This document shows positions 1 to 5,753 of a stretch of 11,726 nucleotides of DNA, in pieces (the stretch's first letter is position 1; each line of letters starts with the position of its first letter). Under the pieces are notes generated by a model. The model was not told the origin of the DNA. It made no database searches and worked only from the letters and a program-made list of their open reading frames with translations. Both the position numbers and the translations under genes were made by a program. This stretch comes from Actinomycetes bacterium (lineage in GTDB: Bacteria > Actinomycetota > Thermoleophilia > Solirubrobacterales > Solirubrobacteraceae): positions 1 through 11,726 of the forward strand of contig JAEZDB010000128.1 in NCBI GenBank assembly GCA_023429855.1, in the 5' to 3' direction.

Positions 1-671
1 TTGACAAGCGTCGACTTGCCCGCGCCCGACGGCCCCAGCAGCACCGCGGTCTGGCCCGGCGCGAGCAGCGGCCGCAGCGCCCCGAGCCCCTCGCCGGTGG
101 CGGCGCTGACGGCGAAGCCCTCGGCAAGACCCAGGTCGCGGGCGAGGCGGGCCGCGGCCAGGTAGGCCTCGGGATCGAGATCGGCCTTCGTCACCACCAC
201 GACCGGCTCAACGCCGCCTGCCGCCGCAAGCGCGACAAACCGCTCGGCGCGGCGCACGTTGATCGCGATCGCCGGCTCGACGTTCAGCGCGATGTCGACG
301 CCCGATGCGAGCGTCTGGGACACCGTGGCTTCGCCGGCGGCCCGGCGCGTGAGGGTTCCGCGGCGCTCCAGGACCGCTGCGATGGCGCCGCCCTCGTCGA
401 GGGCGACCCAGTCGCCGGTGACCGGTGGCCCGCCTGCGTCGTCGCGCAGCCGGCCGCGTGCCGGCACCAGCCGCGGCGCGGTGGAGCCAGTGCCGTCGGG
501 CGTCGGTTCGGCGACCAGCCACAGACCGGAATGCTGGGCCAGCACCCGGGCCGGGGCCCAAGGGCTGGAGCGGTCGCCCGCGAGCCCGTCGAGCTCGGTG
601 CGGATGGTGAGAGAGCGATGGCCGAGGCCAACAGCGAAGAACTGACCGGAGTCAGAGGTCGAATGAGACAC
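1..671 (-). CDS. rsgA: Ribosome small-subunit-dependent GTPase A, 3' end cut by the window
   Basis: RsgA (YjeQ) is a circularly permuted GTPase that helps late 30S ribosomal subunit assembly. The 223 visible codons show an N-terminal OB-fold region with a GDWV motif (about residues 101-104), a QTLASGVD stretch like the family's Q-LA-N-VD, then NVRRAERFVALA, the G4 motif TKAD (161-164), a G5-like SAATGEG, and the G1 P-loop GPSGAGKST (213-221) at the window edge. The G4-G5-G1 order is the permutation diagnostic of the family. G2, G3 and the zinc-binding C-terminal part lie outside. The GTG at 671 is chosen because GGAAG sits 7 bases upstream; other starts are possible. The leader upstream holds a promoter-like element, a small ORF and hairpins. 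No lesion is seen in the visible part. Confidence 0.9.
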   Translation of the reverse strand, partial: MSHSTSDSGQFFAVGLGHRSLTIRTELDGLAGDRSSPWAPARVLAQHSGLWLVAEPTPDGTGSTAPRLVPARGRLRDDAGGPPVTGDWVALDEGGAIAAVLERRGTLTRRAAGEATVSQTLASGVDIALNVEPAIAINVRRAERFVALAAAGGVEPVVVVTKADLDPEAYLAAARLARDLGLAEGFAVSAATGEGLGALRPLLAPGQTAVLLGPSGAGKSTLV

Positions 672-721
672 GAGAGTGCTTCCACAGGTGAGCGAACCCT
701 GCCCGGTCGGCTCGGGGTTCG

Positions 722-746
722 TGAGCGGCTCAGGCTGAGCGGCTCA
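722..746. repeat. Two tandem 11-bp dyads, TGAGCGGCTCA, in the rsgA leader
   Basis: TGAGCGGCTCA occurs at 722-732 and again at 736-746, 14 bases apart. Each copy is itself a dyad (TGAGC-G-GCTCA), so the pair can form two small hairpins or a double protein-binding site. It lies about 50-75 bases upstream of the rsgA start. A further stem, GAACCC with GGGTTC, lies between it and the start codon. Confidence 0.5.
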
Positions 747-803
747 AAGGGCGCTTGCTACGGCTGCGCGGCGCGCGGACCAGGTCGGTCCGAGTGCGCC
801 GCT

Positions 804-851
804 CTACGCGGCCGTGGCGGCGCGGAACTCGGTGTGGAGCTGCGTCGTCAT
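804..851 (-). CDS. Possible 15-codon upstream ORF in the rsgA leader
   Basis: An ATG lies 9 bases after a good -10-like hexamer and opens a 15-codon frame (MTTQLHTEFRAATAA) ending in TAG, about 130 bases before the rsgA start. If the predicted transcription start is right, the message would begin only about 3 bases before this ATG. The stop codon lies in the loop of a hairpin formed by GCGCCGC and GCGGCGC, so translating ribosomes could change leader folding. I do not recognise the peptide, it has no ribosome binding site, and a chance ORF is quite possible. Confidence 0.3.
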   Translation of the reverse strand: MTTQLHTEFRAATAA

Positions 852-860
852 ACGCTGTCG

Positions 861-890
861 ACGGTAGCGGAGCGACGGCCGCGCTCGCAA
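861..890 (-). promoter_or_regulatory. Predicted promoter for the rsgA leader
   Basis: On the minus strand TTGCGA (890-885), an 18-base spacer and TACCGT (866-861) form a sigma-70-like pair. The predicted start is near 854. It begins right after the stop codon of the RTX gene and points toward rsgA. Confidence 0.45.
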
Positions 891-891
891 G

Positions 892-1902
892 TCATGTCGA
901 CGGACGAGCCGGCGCGCTCCACCGCACATGGTCCTGGCCAGCTCCGCCGAAGAGCGCAGCCTTTCCGGTGGACGAGACGAACGTGTCGTTGCCGCCGAGG
1001 CCGAACAGCTGCAGCGTGGCAACGGTCGCGGTCAGCGTGTCAGCCCCCTTGCCGCCTTCGATGATCTCCGTGTCGGGCTGGACGTTGTCGAGCTGCGTCG
1101 TGGACGCAGGAACGCCGTCGTTGCGCAGACCATCAGCCGACAGGTTGAGCCCGCCGATCACGCTCGCGTACGACACCGTGTCAGCGCCCAAGCCACCGTT
1201 GACCTCGTCCGCGCCGCTGCTGGCGTAGAGGAAGACGGTGTCGTCGCCGTCGTCGCCGTAGTAGCGGTCGTCGCCGTTGCCGTCGTAGAACACGTCGTCG
1301 CCGTCGTTGCCGTCGGCCCGGTCGTTTCCACCGCCGGACATGATCATGCTGTCGTTGCCCGGCCCGCCGCGCAGCGTCTGCGTGCCGGCCTCGTCGAACA
1401 GCGTGTCGTCGCCGTCGCCGCCGATGACGGTCTCGATCGAGCCCTCGAGCGCGTCGGTGCCGCGCGCTGCGTCGCCGCTGGCGGTGCCGGTCGTCAGGAA
1501 GACCGTCATTGCGTCGGAGCGCTGGGAGTAGTCGAGCGTGTCCGGGCCGGTGCCACCGGTGATGAGGTCGTCGCCGTCGCCGCCGTTGAAGGTGGCGCCA
1601 CCGGAGCCGGAGGTCAGGGTGTCGTTGCCGCGATCGCCGATCAGCGTCGCCGGACCGGTTCCGGTCATCGTCACCGTGTCGAACCCGTCACCGCCGCGGA
1701 CCGTCACCGGCTTGGCGGCCTCGACTTCGAGGGTGTCGTCGCCGTCACCGGCGTTCAGCTCCAGCGCCGTGACGGTGCTGCTGCTGCACAGCACCGCGGT
1801 GGCGGTGGCCTGCGAGCACCCGGGACCAGCCTGCAATGGCTGGGTGTCCTGGATGAACGTGCCGATTCCGGCCTGCACGGACGTCGCTGAGCCAGGGGAC
1901 AC
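892..1902 (-). CDS. RTX-type calcium-binding repeat protein, probably truncated
   Basis: The 336-residue product is acidic and glycine-rich, with about a dozen GGxGxDxLx nonapeptides such as NAGDGDDTLEV (50-60), NGGDGDDLITG (106-116), GGDGDDTLFD (161-170) and EGGKGADTLTA (282-292). They are densest at about 187-224. These repeats bind calcium as a parallel beta-roll in secreted or surface proteins. The protein should be exported, yet no signal peptide is present: the first usable codon, GTG at 1902, directly follows an in-frame TGA. Residues 11-40 (GIGTFIQDTQPLQAGPGC and on) look like the interior of a larger protein. The C-terminus stops abruptly after a repeat (FGGAGQDHVRW) with an unrelated 8-residue tail. 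The frame between is clean, so it may still be expressed, but both ends suggest a remnant. The exact role is unknown. Confidence 0.75.
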   Translation of the reverse strand: MSPGSATSVQAGIGTFIQDTQPLQAGPGCSQATATAVLCSSSTVTALELNAGDGDDTLEVEAAKPVTVRGGDGFDTVTMTGTGPATLIGDRGNDTLTSGSGGATFNGGDGDDLITGGTGPDTLDYSQRSDAMTVFLTTGTASGDAARGTDALEGSIETVIGGDGDDTLFDEAGTQTLRGGPGNDSMIMSGGGNDRADGNDGDDVFYDGNGDDRYYGDDGDDTVFLYASSGADEVNGGLGADTVSYASVIGGLNLSADGLRNDGVPASTTQLDNVQPDTEIIEGGKGADTLTATVATLQLFGLGGNDTFVSSTGKAALFGGAGQDHVRWSAPARPST

Positions 1903-1965
1903 TCAAATGACGTTGGTATCCTAAAACCGAAAGGCTTGTTTGGTATTCCAATCTGGAGCGCTGAT

Positions 1966-2005
1966 TGTTGGCGCCCCCTACACGCTGTTGGCGCCCCCTA
2001 CACGC
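1966..2005. repeat. Perfect 20-bp tandem duplication over the MOSC stop codon
   Basis: TGTTGGCGCCCCCTACACGC occurs twice back to back (1966-1985 and 1986-2005) without mismatch. The second copy contains the TAG stop of the MOSC gene (1998-2000); the first repeats that end in the untranslated region. GGCGCC in each copy is self-complementary. It looks like a recent slippage or repair duplication. Confidence 0.9.
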
Positions 2006-2624
2006 GTTCGCGGAGCCAGCCGGCCAGCCCCTCGGCGAGCTGCGGCGCCTCGAGCGCACGCGGAGCCAGGGCGATGTCCTTTTGGATCGCGTCGGCCACG
2101 ATCGCGACGGTGACGCCGTGCGAAGGTCGGTCGACGACCTCGATCGCGTCGCCAGCCGCCACGTCGCCCTCCTGCACGATCCGCAGGTACGCACCCGGGC
2201 GAGAGGCCTGCACGAACGCCTTGAGCATCTTCGGGTCGCCGAACTGCATGCCGAGCTTGAAGCACGGCAGCCGCGGCTGGCAGACCTCGAGGACGAGGTC
2301 GCCGATCACCCAGCGTTCTCCGACGACGGCCCCCGAACAGTCGACGCCAGCCGTCGTGAGGTTCTCCCCGAACATCCCGTGCCAGATCTCGCGGCCGAGC
2401 TGTTCGGCCCACCACGCGGCGTCCTCTGACGCGTACGCGTAGATCGCCTTGTCGACGCCGCCGTGCACCGAGAGATCGGCTTGGCCGTCGCCCACGAGGT
2501 TCACGCCGCGCACCGCATGCCGCCCCTCGATCGGCCGCTTGTCGATGCCGCTGATCACGGGCTCGCCCTTACGCTCGCCGATCACCTTCGGCAGACCGGC
2601 GTTCAGCGACACGAGGTGGGGCAC
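1998..2624 (-). CDS. MOSC domain protein, YiiM-like
   Basis: MOSC proteins bind the molybdenum cofactor through a conserved cysteine. YiiM-type members reduce N-hydroxylated compounds such as 6-hydroxylaminopurine. The 208-residue product fits a single YiiM-like domain: GIDKRPIEGR (26-35), VGDGQADLSVHGGVDKAIYAY (44-64), FGENLTTAG (85-93), QPRLPCFKLG (116-125) with Cys121 as the probable cofactor ligand, then GAYLRIVQEGDV (144-155) and RPSHGVTVA (166-174). No electron-transfer domain is fused, so a separate partner would be needed. The GTG at 2624 is preferred because a TAGCCT box lies 7 bases upstream, a leaderless-type arrangement, and the protein starts at the family's usual place. The stop lies inside a 20-bp duplication, but the coding frame is intact. 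The substrate is inferred only. Confidence 0.9.
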   Translation of the reverse strand: MPHLVSLNAGLPKVIGERKGEPVISGIDKRPIEGRHAVRGVNLVGDGQADLSVHGGVDKAIYAYASEDAAWWAEQLGREIWHGMFGENLTTAGVDCSGAVVGERWVIGDLVLEVCQPRLPCFKLGMQFGDPKMLKAFVQASRPGAYLRIVQEGDVAAGDAIEVVDRPSHGVTVAIVADAIQKDIALAPRALEAPQLAEGLAGWLRERV

Positions 2625-2631
2625 GGCCCGC

Positions 2632-2637
2632 AGGCTA
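2632..2637 (-). promoter_or_regulatory. -10 box for the MOSC gene, leaderless type
   Basis: TAGCCT on the minus strand, followed by 7 bases and the GTG start, puts the predicted transcription start at the start codon. No clear -35 box is seen. It lies in the gap between the decayed membrane gene and the MOSC gene. Confidence 0.5.
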
Positions 2638-2656
2638 GCGCCCCGGCGTTAGCCCC

Positions 2657-4277
2657 TCAGTCGAAGCGGTCGGCGATGTCGTCGGCATACACGTGGACCG
2701 TGACGTCGCCGATCTGCTTGGTCGCCACCGGCTGTCCGTAGGCCGGATCGGCCGACGGCTGCAGCGGCTGCGCCGGGTCGATCACGAGGAAGCTGCGGCC
2801 GGGCCTCTTGTCGTACCAGCTCGAGATCTGGTGCTGGTAGAAGCGGCAGTTGCCATCGCCGCAGCCGAGCACCGGGTACGCGTGCAGACCGAAGCGGGTG
2901 TGCCAGGTGATCGGGATCGCGTCCCAGAAGCCCGCGTAGCCGTAGTTTGCGCCGTTGGCCTTGGCGAACCGCTGGATCTCGTTGGCCAGCGTCTCAGTCG
3001 GCAGGACGCTCTCGAACGTCGGGCTGGGATGGCGCGCGAAGCTGAGGGTCGACGCCACGCAGAGCACCGTGGCCACGCCGCCGGCCAGCCAGCCAGCGCA
3101 CGTTCGCGCGGACGGCGAGCAGCGGCATGAGGACGCAGAGCGCGATCCACCCGGGGACCAGGTACCGGCTGCCGAACACATCGATCACGGCGGTCGTGAA
3201 GACGAACGCGACGAGGTTGATCGCGAGCACCGCGAACCAGAACGCGAGGGTCGCCACGAAGAGCGCTTCGCGGTCGATGGCGAGCGGCTCGGCCTCGCGA
3301 CCCGCGGTCGGCGCCGCGACGAGCCCGAAACGCTCCGGCCACACGGCGCGCTTGAACTGGCGGACCGACACGGTCAGCACCACGCAGCCGGCGACAAGCG
3401 CCGCGAGCGTCGCGGCCATAGCGACGGCCGTCGTGCCGTCGATCTCAGCGCCAAACGGCGACTCTGCTGCCAGGCGTGCCGCAACGCCCGGCAGCAGGTT
3501 GAGGTGCTCGACCACGCCGGTGATGTCGACGAACTTGAGCGGCTTTTGCGTCTAGCTGATCGACGCGTTCTGCGCAAGCTGGTCGAGGACCTTGGCGCCG
3601 ACGACCGCGATCGACGACACGACAACGGCCAGGCGAAGCGCCGACGCGTCGCCACGCCACAGCCAGAGGACGCTCGTCGCGAGCAGGAGCGGACCGACAC
3701 CCAACGCGAGCACGAGCGGATCCGTCGCGCCGACTGCGGTGACGGCGCCAAGCACGACGGCTCCACCCCAGCCGCGCAGCCCATGCAGCCACGCGGGCCG
3801 CGAGAGGGCGAGCGCGAGCGCGGCCGCGAGCAGCGCGACGTGGAAGGCCGCCGGCCCATGCGTGTTAAGCGACCACAGCGTGCCGCGCGTCCCTACGCCG
3901 CCGCAGACCACGAGGGCCGCGGCGGTGATGCCGGCCCACCGCGAGCCGCTGGCACGGTGGATCGAGAAGCCCGCGAGCAGCGCGGTCGCCAGCCACAGCG
4001 CGAACGGCACCATCTCCCAGACGAAGTGGTGGGCCGGCATCCACTTGGTCGCGCGCAGGAGCCAGAAGGCTTCGTACTAGGGGTAGTCGCCGAGCCGCAT
4101 GGTGCTGCCGGGCCTGGCCTCGCCGATGAGCTCCGCGAGCACGGGTGCCGAGGCGAAGTCGGCGTGGGCGTTCAGTCCGGCGCGGATCTCGCCCTGGTTG
4201 ACCAACATCAACACGACGAAGACACCCGCCGCCACCGCCGGGGCCCAAAGCATGGCCCGCGTGATCCAGCGCTGCAT
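2657..4277 (-). pseudogene. Decayed multi-pass membrane protein gene (two ambers and a frameshift)
   Basis: Read together, the pieces give a protein of about 535-540 residues: an N-terminal signal-anchor (MQRWITRAMLWAPAVAAGVF), an outside segment ending MRLGDYP, many hydrophobic helices, and a C-terminal soluble domain (from about FESVLPTETLANEIQRFAK to VYADDIADRFD). The architecture resembles actinobacterial polytopic membrane proteins of the glycosyltransferase type, but I cannot name a family. Three lesions interrupt it. TAG at 4079-4077 lies between GDYP and YEAFW in one frame, probably a former TGG (Trp). A second in-frame TAG lies at 3554-3552, between QNASIS and TQKPLKFVDIT. A TGGC unit present three times (3095-3084) instead of a likely two moves the frame by 4 bases between VRWLAG and GVATVLCV. 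Hydrophobic, biased coding continues past each lesion. A -10-like box (TAGACT) is still present upstream. Confidence 0.85.
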
Positions 4278-4285
4278 GCGGCGGC

Positions 4286-4291
4286 AGTCTA
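4286..4291 (-). promoter_or_regulatory. -10 box for the decayed membrane gene, leaderless type
   Basis: TAGACT on the minus strand, then 8 bases, then the ATG at 4277. The box lies in the 51-bp gap after the exporter gene, suggesting that this gene once had its own promoter. Confidence 0.4.
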
Positions 4292-4328
4292 GATTGGCGG
4301 CGCCGCACTCAGCGACGCGACGGAGCGG

Positions 4329-5594
4329 TCAGGCCGGCACGGCCTCGAGGTCGCGCGTGTCGCCGGAACGCTCCGCACCGCGGGCGGCCGCTGCGGAGGC
4401 TCCGACCGGCTGCAGCAGCCCGCGGCCGAGCAGCAAGACGGCCAGGGCACCGCCGACGACGACCGCCGACACGTACAGCGGCGCGCTGAGCGACACGTTC
4501 TCGCTGAGCACGCCCGCGAGGAACGGCGCGGCTGCGCCGCCGGTGAAGCGGATGAAGTTCGTTGCAGCGGCGGCGTCGGCCGGGTCGGTGTGGGAGACGC
4601 CGAACAGCAGGTTCGAGAGCAGCGAGTTGCCGAGACCGAGTGGCAGTCCGGAGAGGACGATCGCCGGAATCAGGACCGAGTGGTTCTCGTGTTCGATGCC
4701 GATCACGAGCAGGATCGTGGCGACGATGGCCAGCACGACGGCCAGCAGCGAGGTCGCGCGGTACTGCGCAAGGAGCCGCGGGGCGACCCAGACGGCGCTG
4801 ATCGCCACGAGCACACCCCACGCGAAGAAGATCGCGCCGAGCTCGTAGACGCCGAGGCCCAGCAGCAGCGGCGTGTAGGCCAGCAGCGTGAAGAACCCGA
4901 AGTTCCACAGCAGCGCGACGACCGACCCGAGGGCCAGCCCCTTGTGGCTGAGCGCACGCAGGGGCTCAGAGAGACGCGTGTGCGCGGAGGCCGGGGGACG
5001 GCCCTCGTTCGGCAGCGACGTCCACAGAACGAGGAACGCGACGCCCATCAAGAGCGCGACGCCGAAGAACGGCGCCCGCCAGCTCTGCGCACCGAGGACC
5101 GAGCCGAGCAGCGGACCCGACGCGATGCCGATGCCCAGTGCCGACTCGAACAGGACGACGGCGCGCTGCGGTCCGCCGTTGACGTGCGTGATCAGCGCCG
5201 ACATCGACGTCGAGATGAACAGCGCGATCCCGAGTCCCCAGCCGGCACGGAAGAGGACGACCGCTTCTACCGAGTCGGCCTGCCCGGCGAGGGCGCTGAA
5301 GACCACGACGAGCGCGAGGCCGGTGAGCAGCGTCGTCTTCTCACCCAGGCGCGAAGAGACGAAACCGGTGAGCAGATTGGAGAGGCCGATGATCAGGAAG
5401 TAGCTCGTGAAGAGCAGCTCGATCTCGGAGTGCGAGGCGTCGAGGCCTTCTCCGATCACCGGCAGGATCGGGTCGACGAGCCCGATGCCCATGAAGGCGA
5501 CGACCGAGGCCGCGAGCACCGCCCAGACGGCACGGGGCTGGCCGGCCCCGGCGGGAGCGACCGCGGGTTGCGTCGAGTCGGAAGCAGAAGGCAT
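4329..5594 (-). CDS. MFS transporter, drug:H+ antiporter (DHA1) type
   Basis: A 421-residue inner-membrane protein with about 12 hydrophobic helices, likely a proton-driven exporter of drugs or other small molecules. TM1 carries GLVDPILPVIG (38-48), typical of DHA1 exporters. The TM2-3 loop holds a motif-A version, GFVSSRLGEKTT (77-88). TM5 carries the antiporter motif C as GIGIASGPLLGSVLG (154-168). A central loop (about 192-215) divides the two six-helix halves, and the C-terminal tail (about 396-421) is polar and Ala/Arg-rich. The ATG at 5594 is preferred: TATCCC ends 7 bases before it and no ribosome binding site is seen, so the message is probably leaderless. A perfect 15-bp palindrome covers the predicted -35 region, pointing to repressor control, though no regulator gene is adjacent. 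The substrate cannot be told. Confidence 0.93.
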   Translation of the reverse strand: MPSASDSTQPAVAPAGAGQPRAVWAVLAASVVAFMGIGLVDPILPVIGEGLDASHSEIELLFTSYFLIIGLSNLLTGFVSSRLGEKTTLLTGLALVVVFSALAGQADSVEAVVLFRAGWGLGIALFISTSMSALITHVNGGPQRAVVLFESALGIGIASGPLLGSVLGAQSWRAPFFGVALLMGVAFLVLWTSLPNEGRPPASAHTRLSEPLRALSHKGLALGSVVALLWNFGFFTLLAYTPLLLGLGVYELGAIFFAWGVLVAISAVWVAPRLLAQYRATSLLAVVLAIVATILLVIGIEHENHSVLIPAIVLSGLPLGLGNSLLSNLLFGVSHTDPADAAAATNFIRFTGGAAAPFLAGVLSENVSLSAPLYVSAVVVGGALAVLLLGRGLLQPVGASAAAARGAERSGDTRDLEAVPA

Positions 5595-5601
5595 CCAGAA
5601 C

Positions 5602-5607
5602 GGGATA
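5602..5607 (-). promoter_or_regulatory. -10 box for the MFS exporter, leaderless type
   Basis: TATCCC on the minus strand followed by 7 bases and the ATG at 5594. The -35 region 17 bases upstream is occupied by the 15-bp palindrome rather than a consensus hexamer. Confidence 0.45.
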
Positions 5608-5614
5608 GCAGAAG

Positions 5615-5629
5615 CGGAACGGCGTTCCG
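5615..5629. promoter_or_regulatory. Operator-like perfect palindrome CGGAACGGCGTTCCG
   Basis: A 15-bp perfect dyad (7-bp arms around one central base) overlaps the predicted -35 region of the exporter. A protein bound here would block RNA polymerase, as TetR- or MarR-type regulators often do at exporter promoters. The regulator is not in this window. Confidence 0.6.
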
Positions 5630-5646
5630 GTGTGATCTAGTCACAC
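5630..5646. promoter_or_regulatory. Second dyad, GTGTGA-tctag-TCACAC
   Basis: Perfect 6-bp arms around a 5-base centre, directly abutting the first palindrome. The half-site TGTGA/TCACA resembles that of CRP/FNR-family proteins, but the spacer is 5 rather than the classic 6, so the binding family is uncertain. Its place upstream of the -35 region would suit an activator. Confidence 0.45.
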
Positions 5647-5656
5647 GCGCCCACCT

Positions 5657-5697
5657 CTTGGCGCATAGAAGTTCGACACCCATCGAACCCTTGGCGC
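5657..5697. repeat. CTTGGCGC direct repeats flanking a GTTCGA/TCGAAC dyad
   Basis: CTTGGCGC occurs at 5657-5664 and 5690-5697, 33 bases apart (about three helical turns). Between them GTTCGA (5671-5676) and TCGAAC (5683-5688) form a perfect dyad with a 6-base spacer. Probably regulatory, function unknown. Confidence 0.4.
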
Positions 5698-5701
5698 GGC
5701 A

Positions 5702-5746
5702 CCCTGCTGCAGGTTTGCAGCACAGGTCTGCATATATGCAGCAGGG
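5702..5746. repeat. Nested inverted repeats after the aldehyde dehydrogenase gene
   Basis: Outer arms CCCTGCTGCA (5702-5711) and TGCAGCAGGG (5737-5746) are perfect complements and start 7 bases past the dehydrogenase stop. Inside are TGCTGCA-ggtt-TGCAGCA (5705-5722) and the perfect 12-bp palindrome TGCATATATGCA (5729-5740). The outer stem could end dehydrogenase transcription, but no T-tract follows. The repeated TGCAGCA half-sites also suit a protein-binding array. Confidence 0.55.
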
Positions 5747-5753
5747 CGTTCGG

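Noticed and set aside
672..803. A tRNA or other structured RNA gene upstream of rsgA
   Set aside because: The GGGTTCG segment recalls a T-arm, but no cloverleaf or acceptor stem can be built around it.
928..1890. A 320-codon plus-strand frame with VVAVVAV runs
   Set aside because: It is the antisense shadow of the RTX repeats; the runs come from the GDGDD codons read backwards.
3552..4079. Amber codon reassignment or selenocysteine/pyrrolysine-type recoding
   Set aside because: TAG is the normal stop of several intact genes in this window, and the same gene also has a frameshift, so decay is simpler.
2955..4292. A 445-codon plus-strand frame opposite the membrane pseudogene
   Set aside because: The composition is arginine-, glutamate- and histidine-rich with no recognisable domain. 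The minus strand shows continuous membrane helices and family-like segments despite its lesions.
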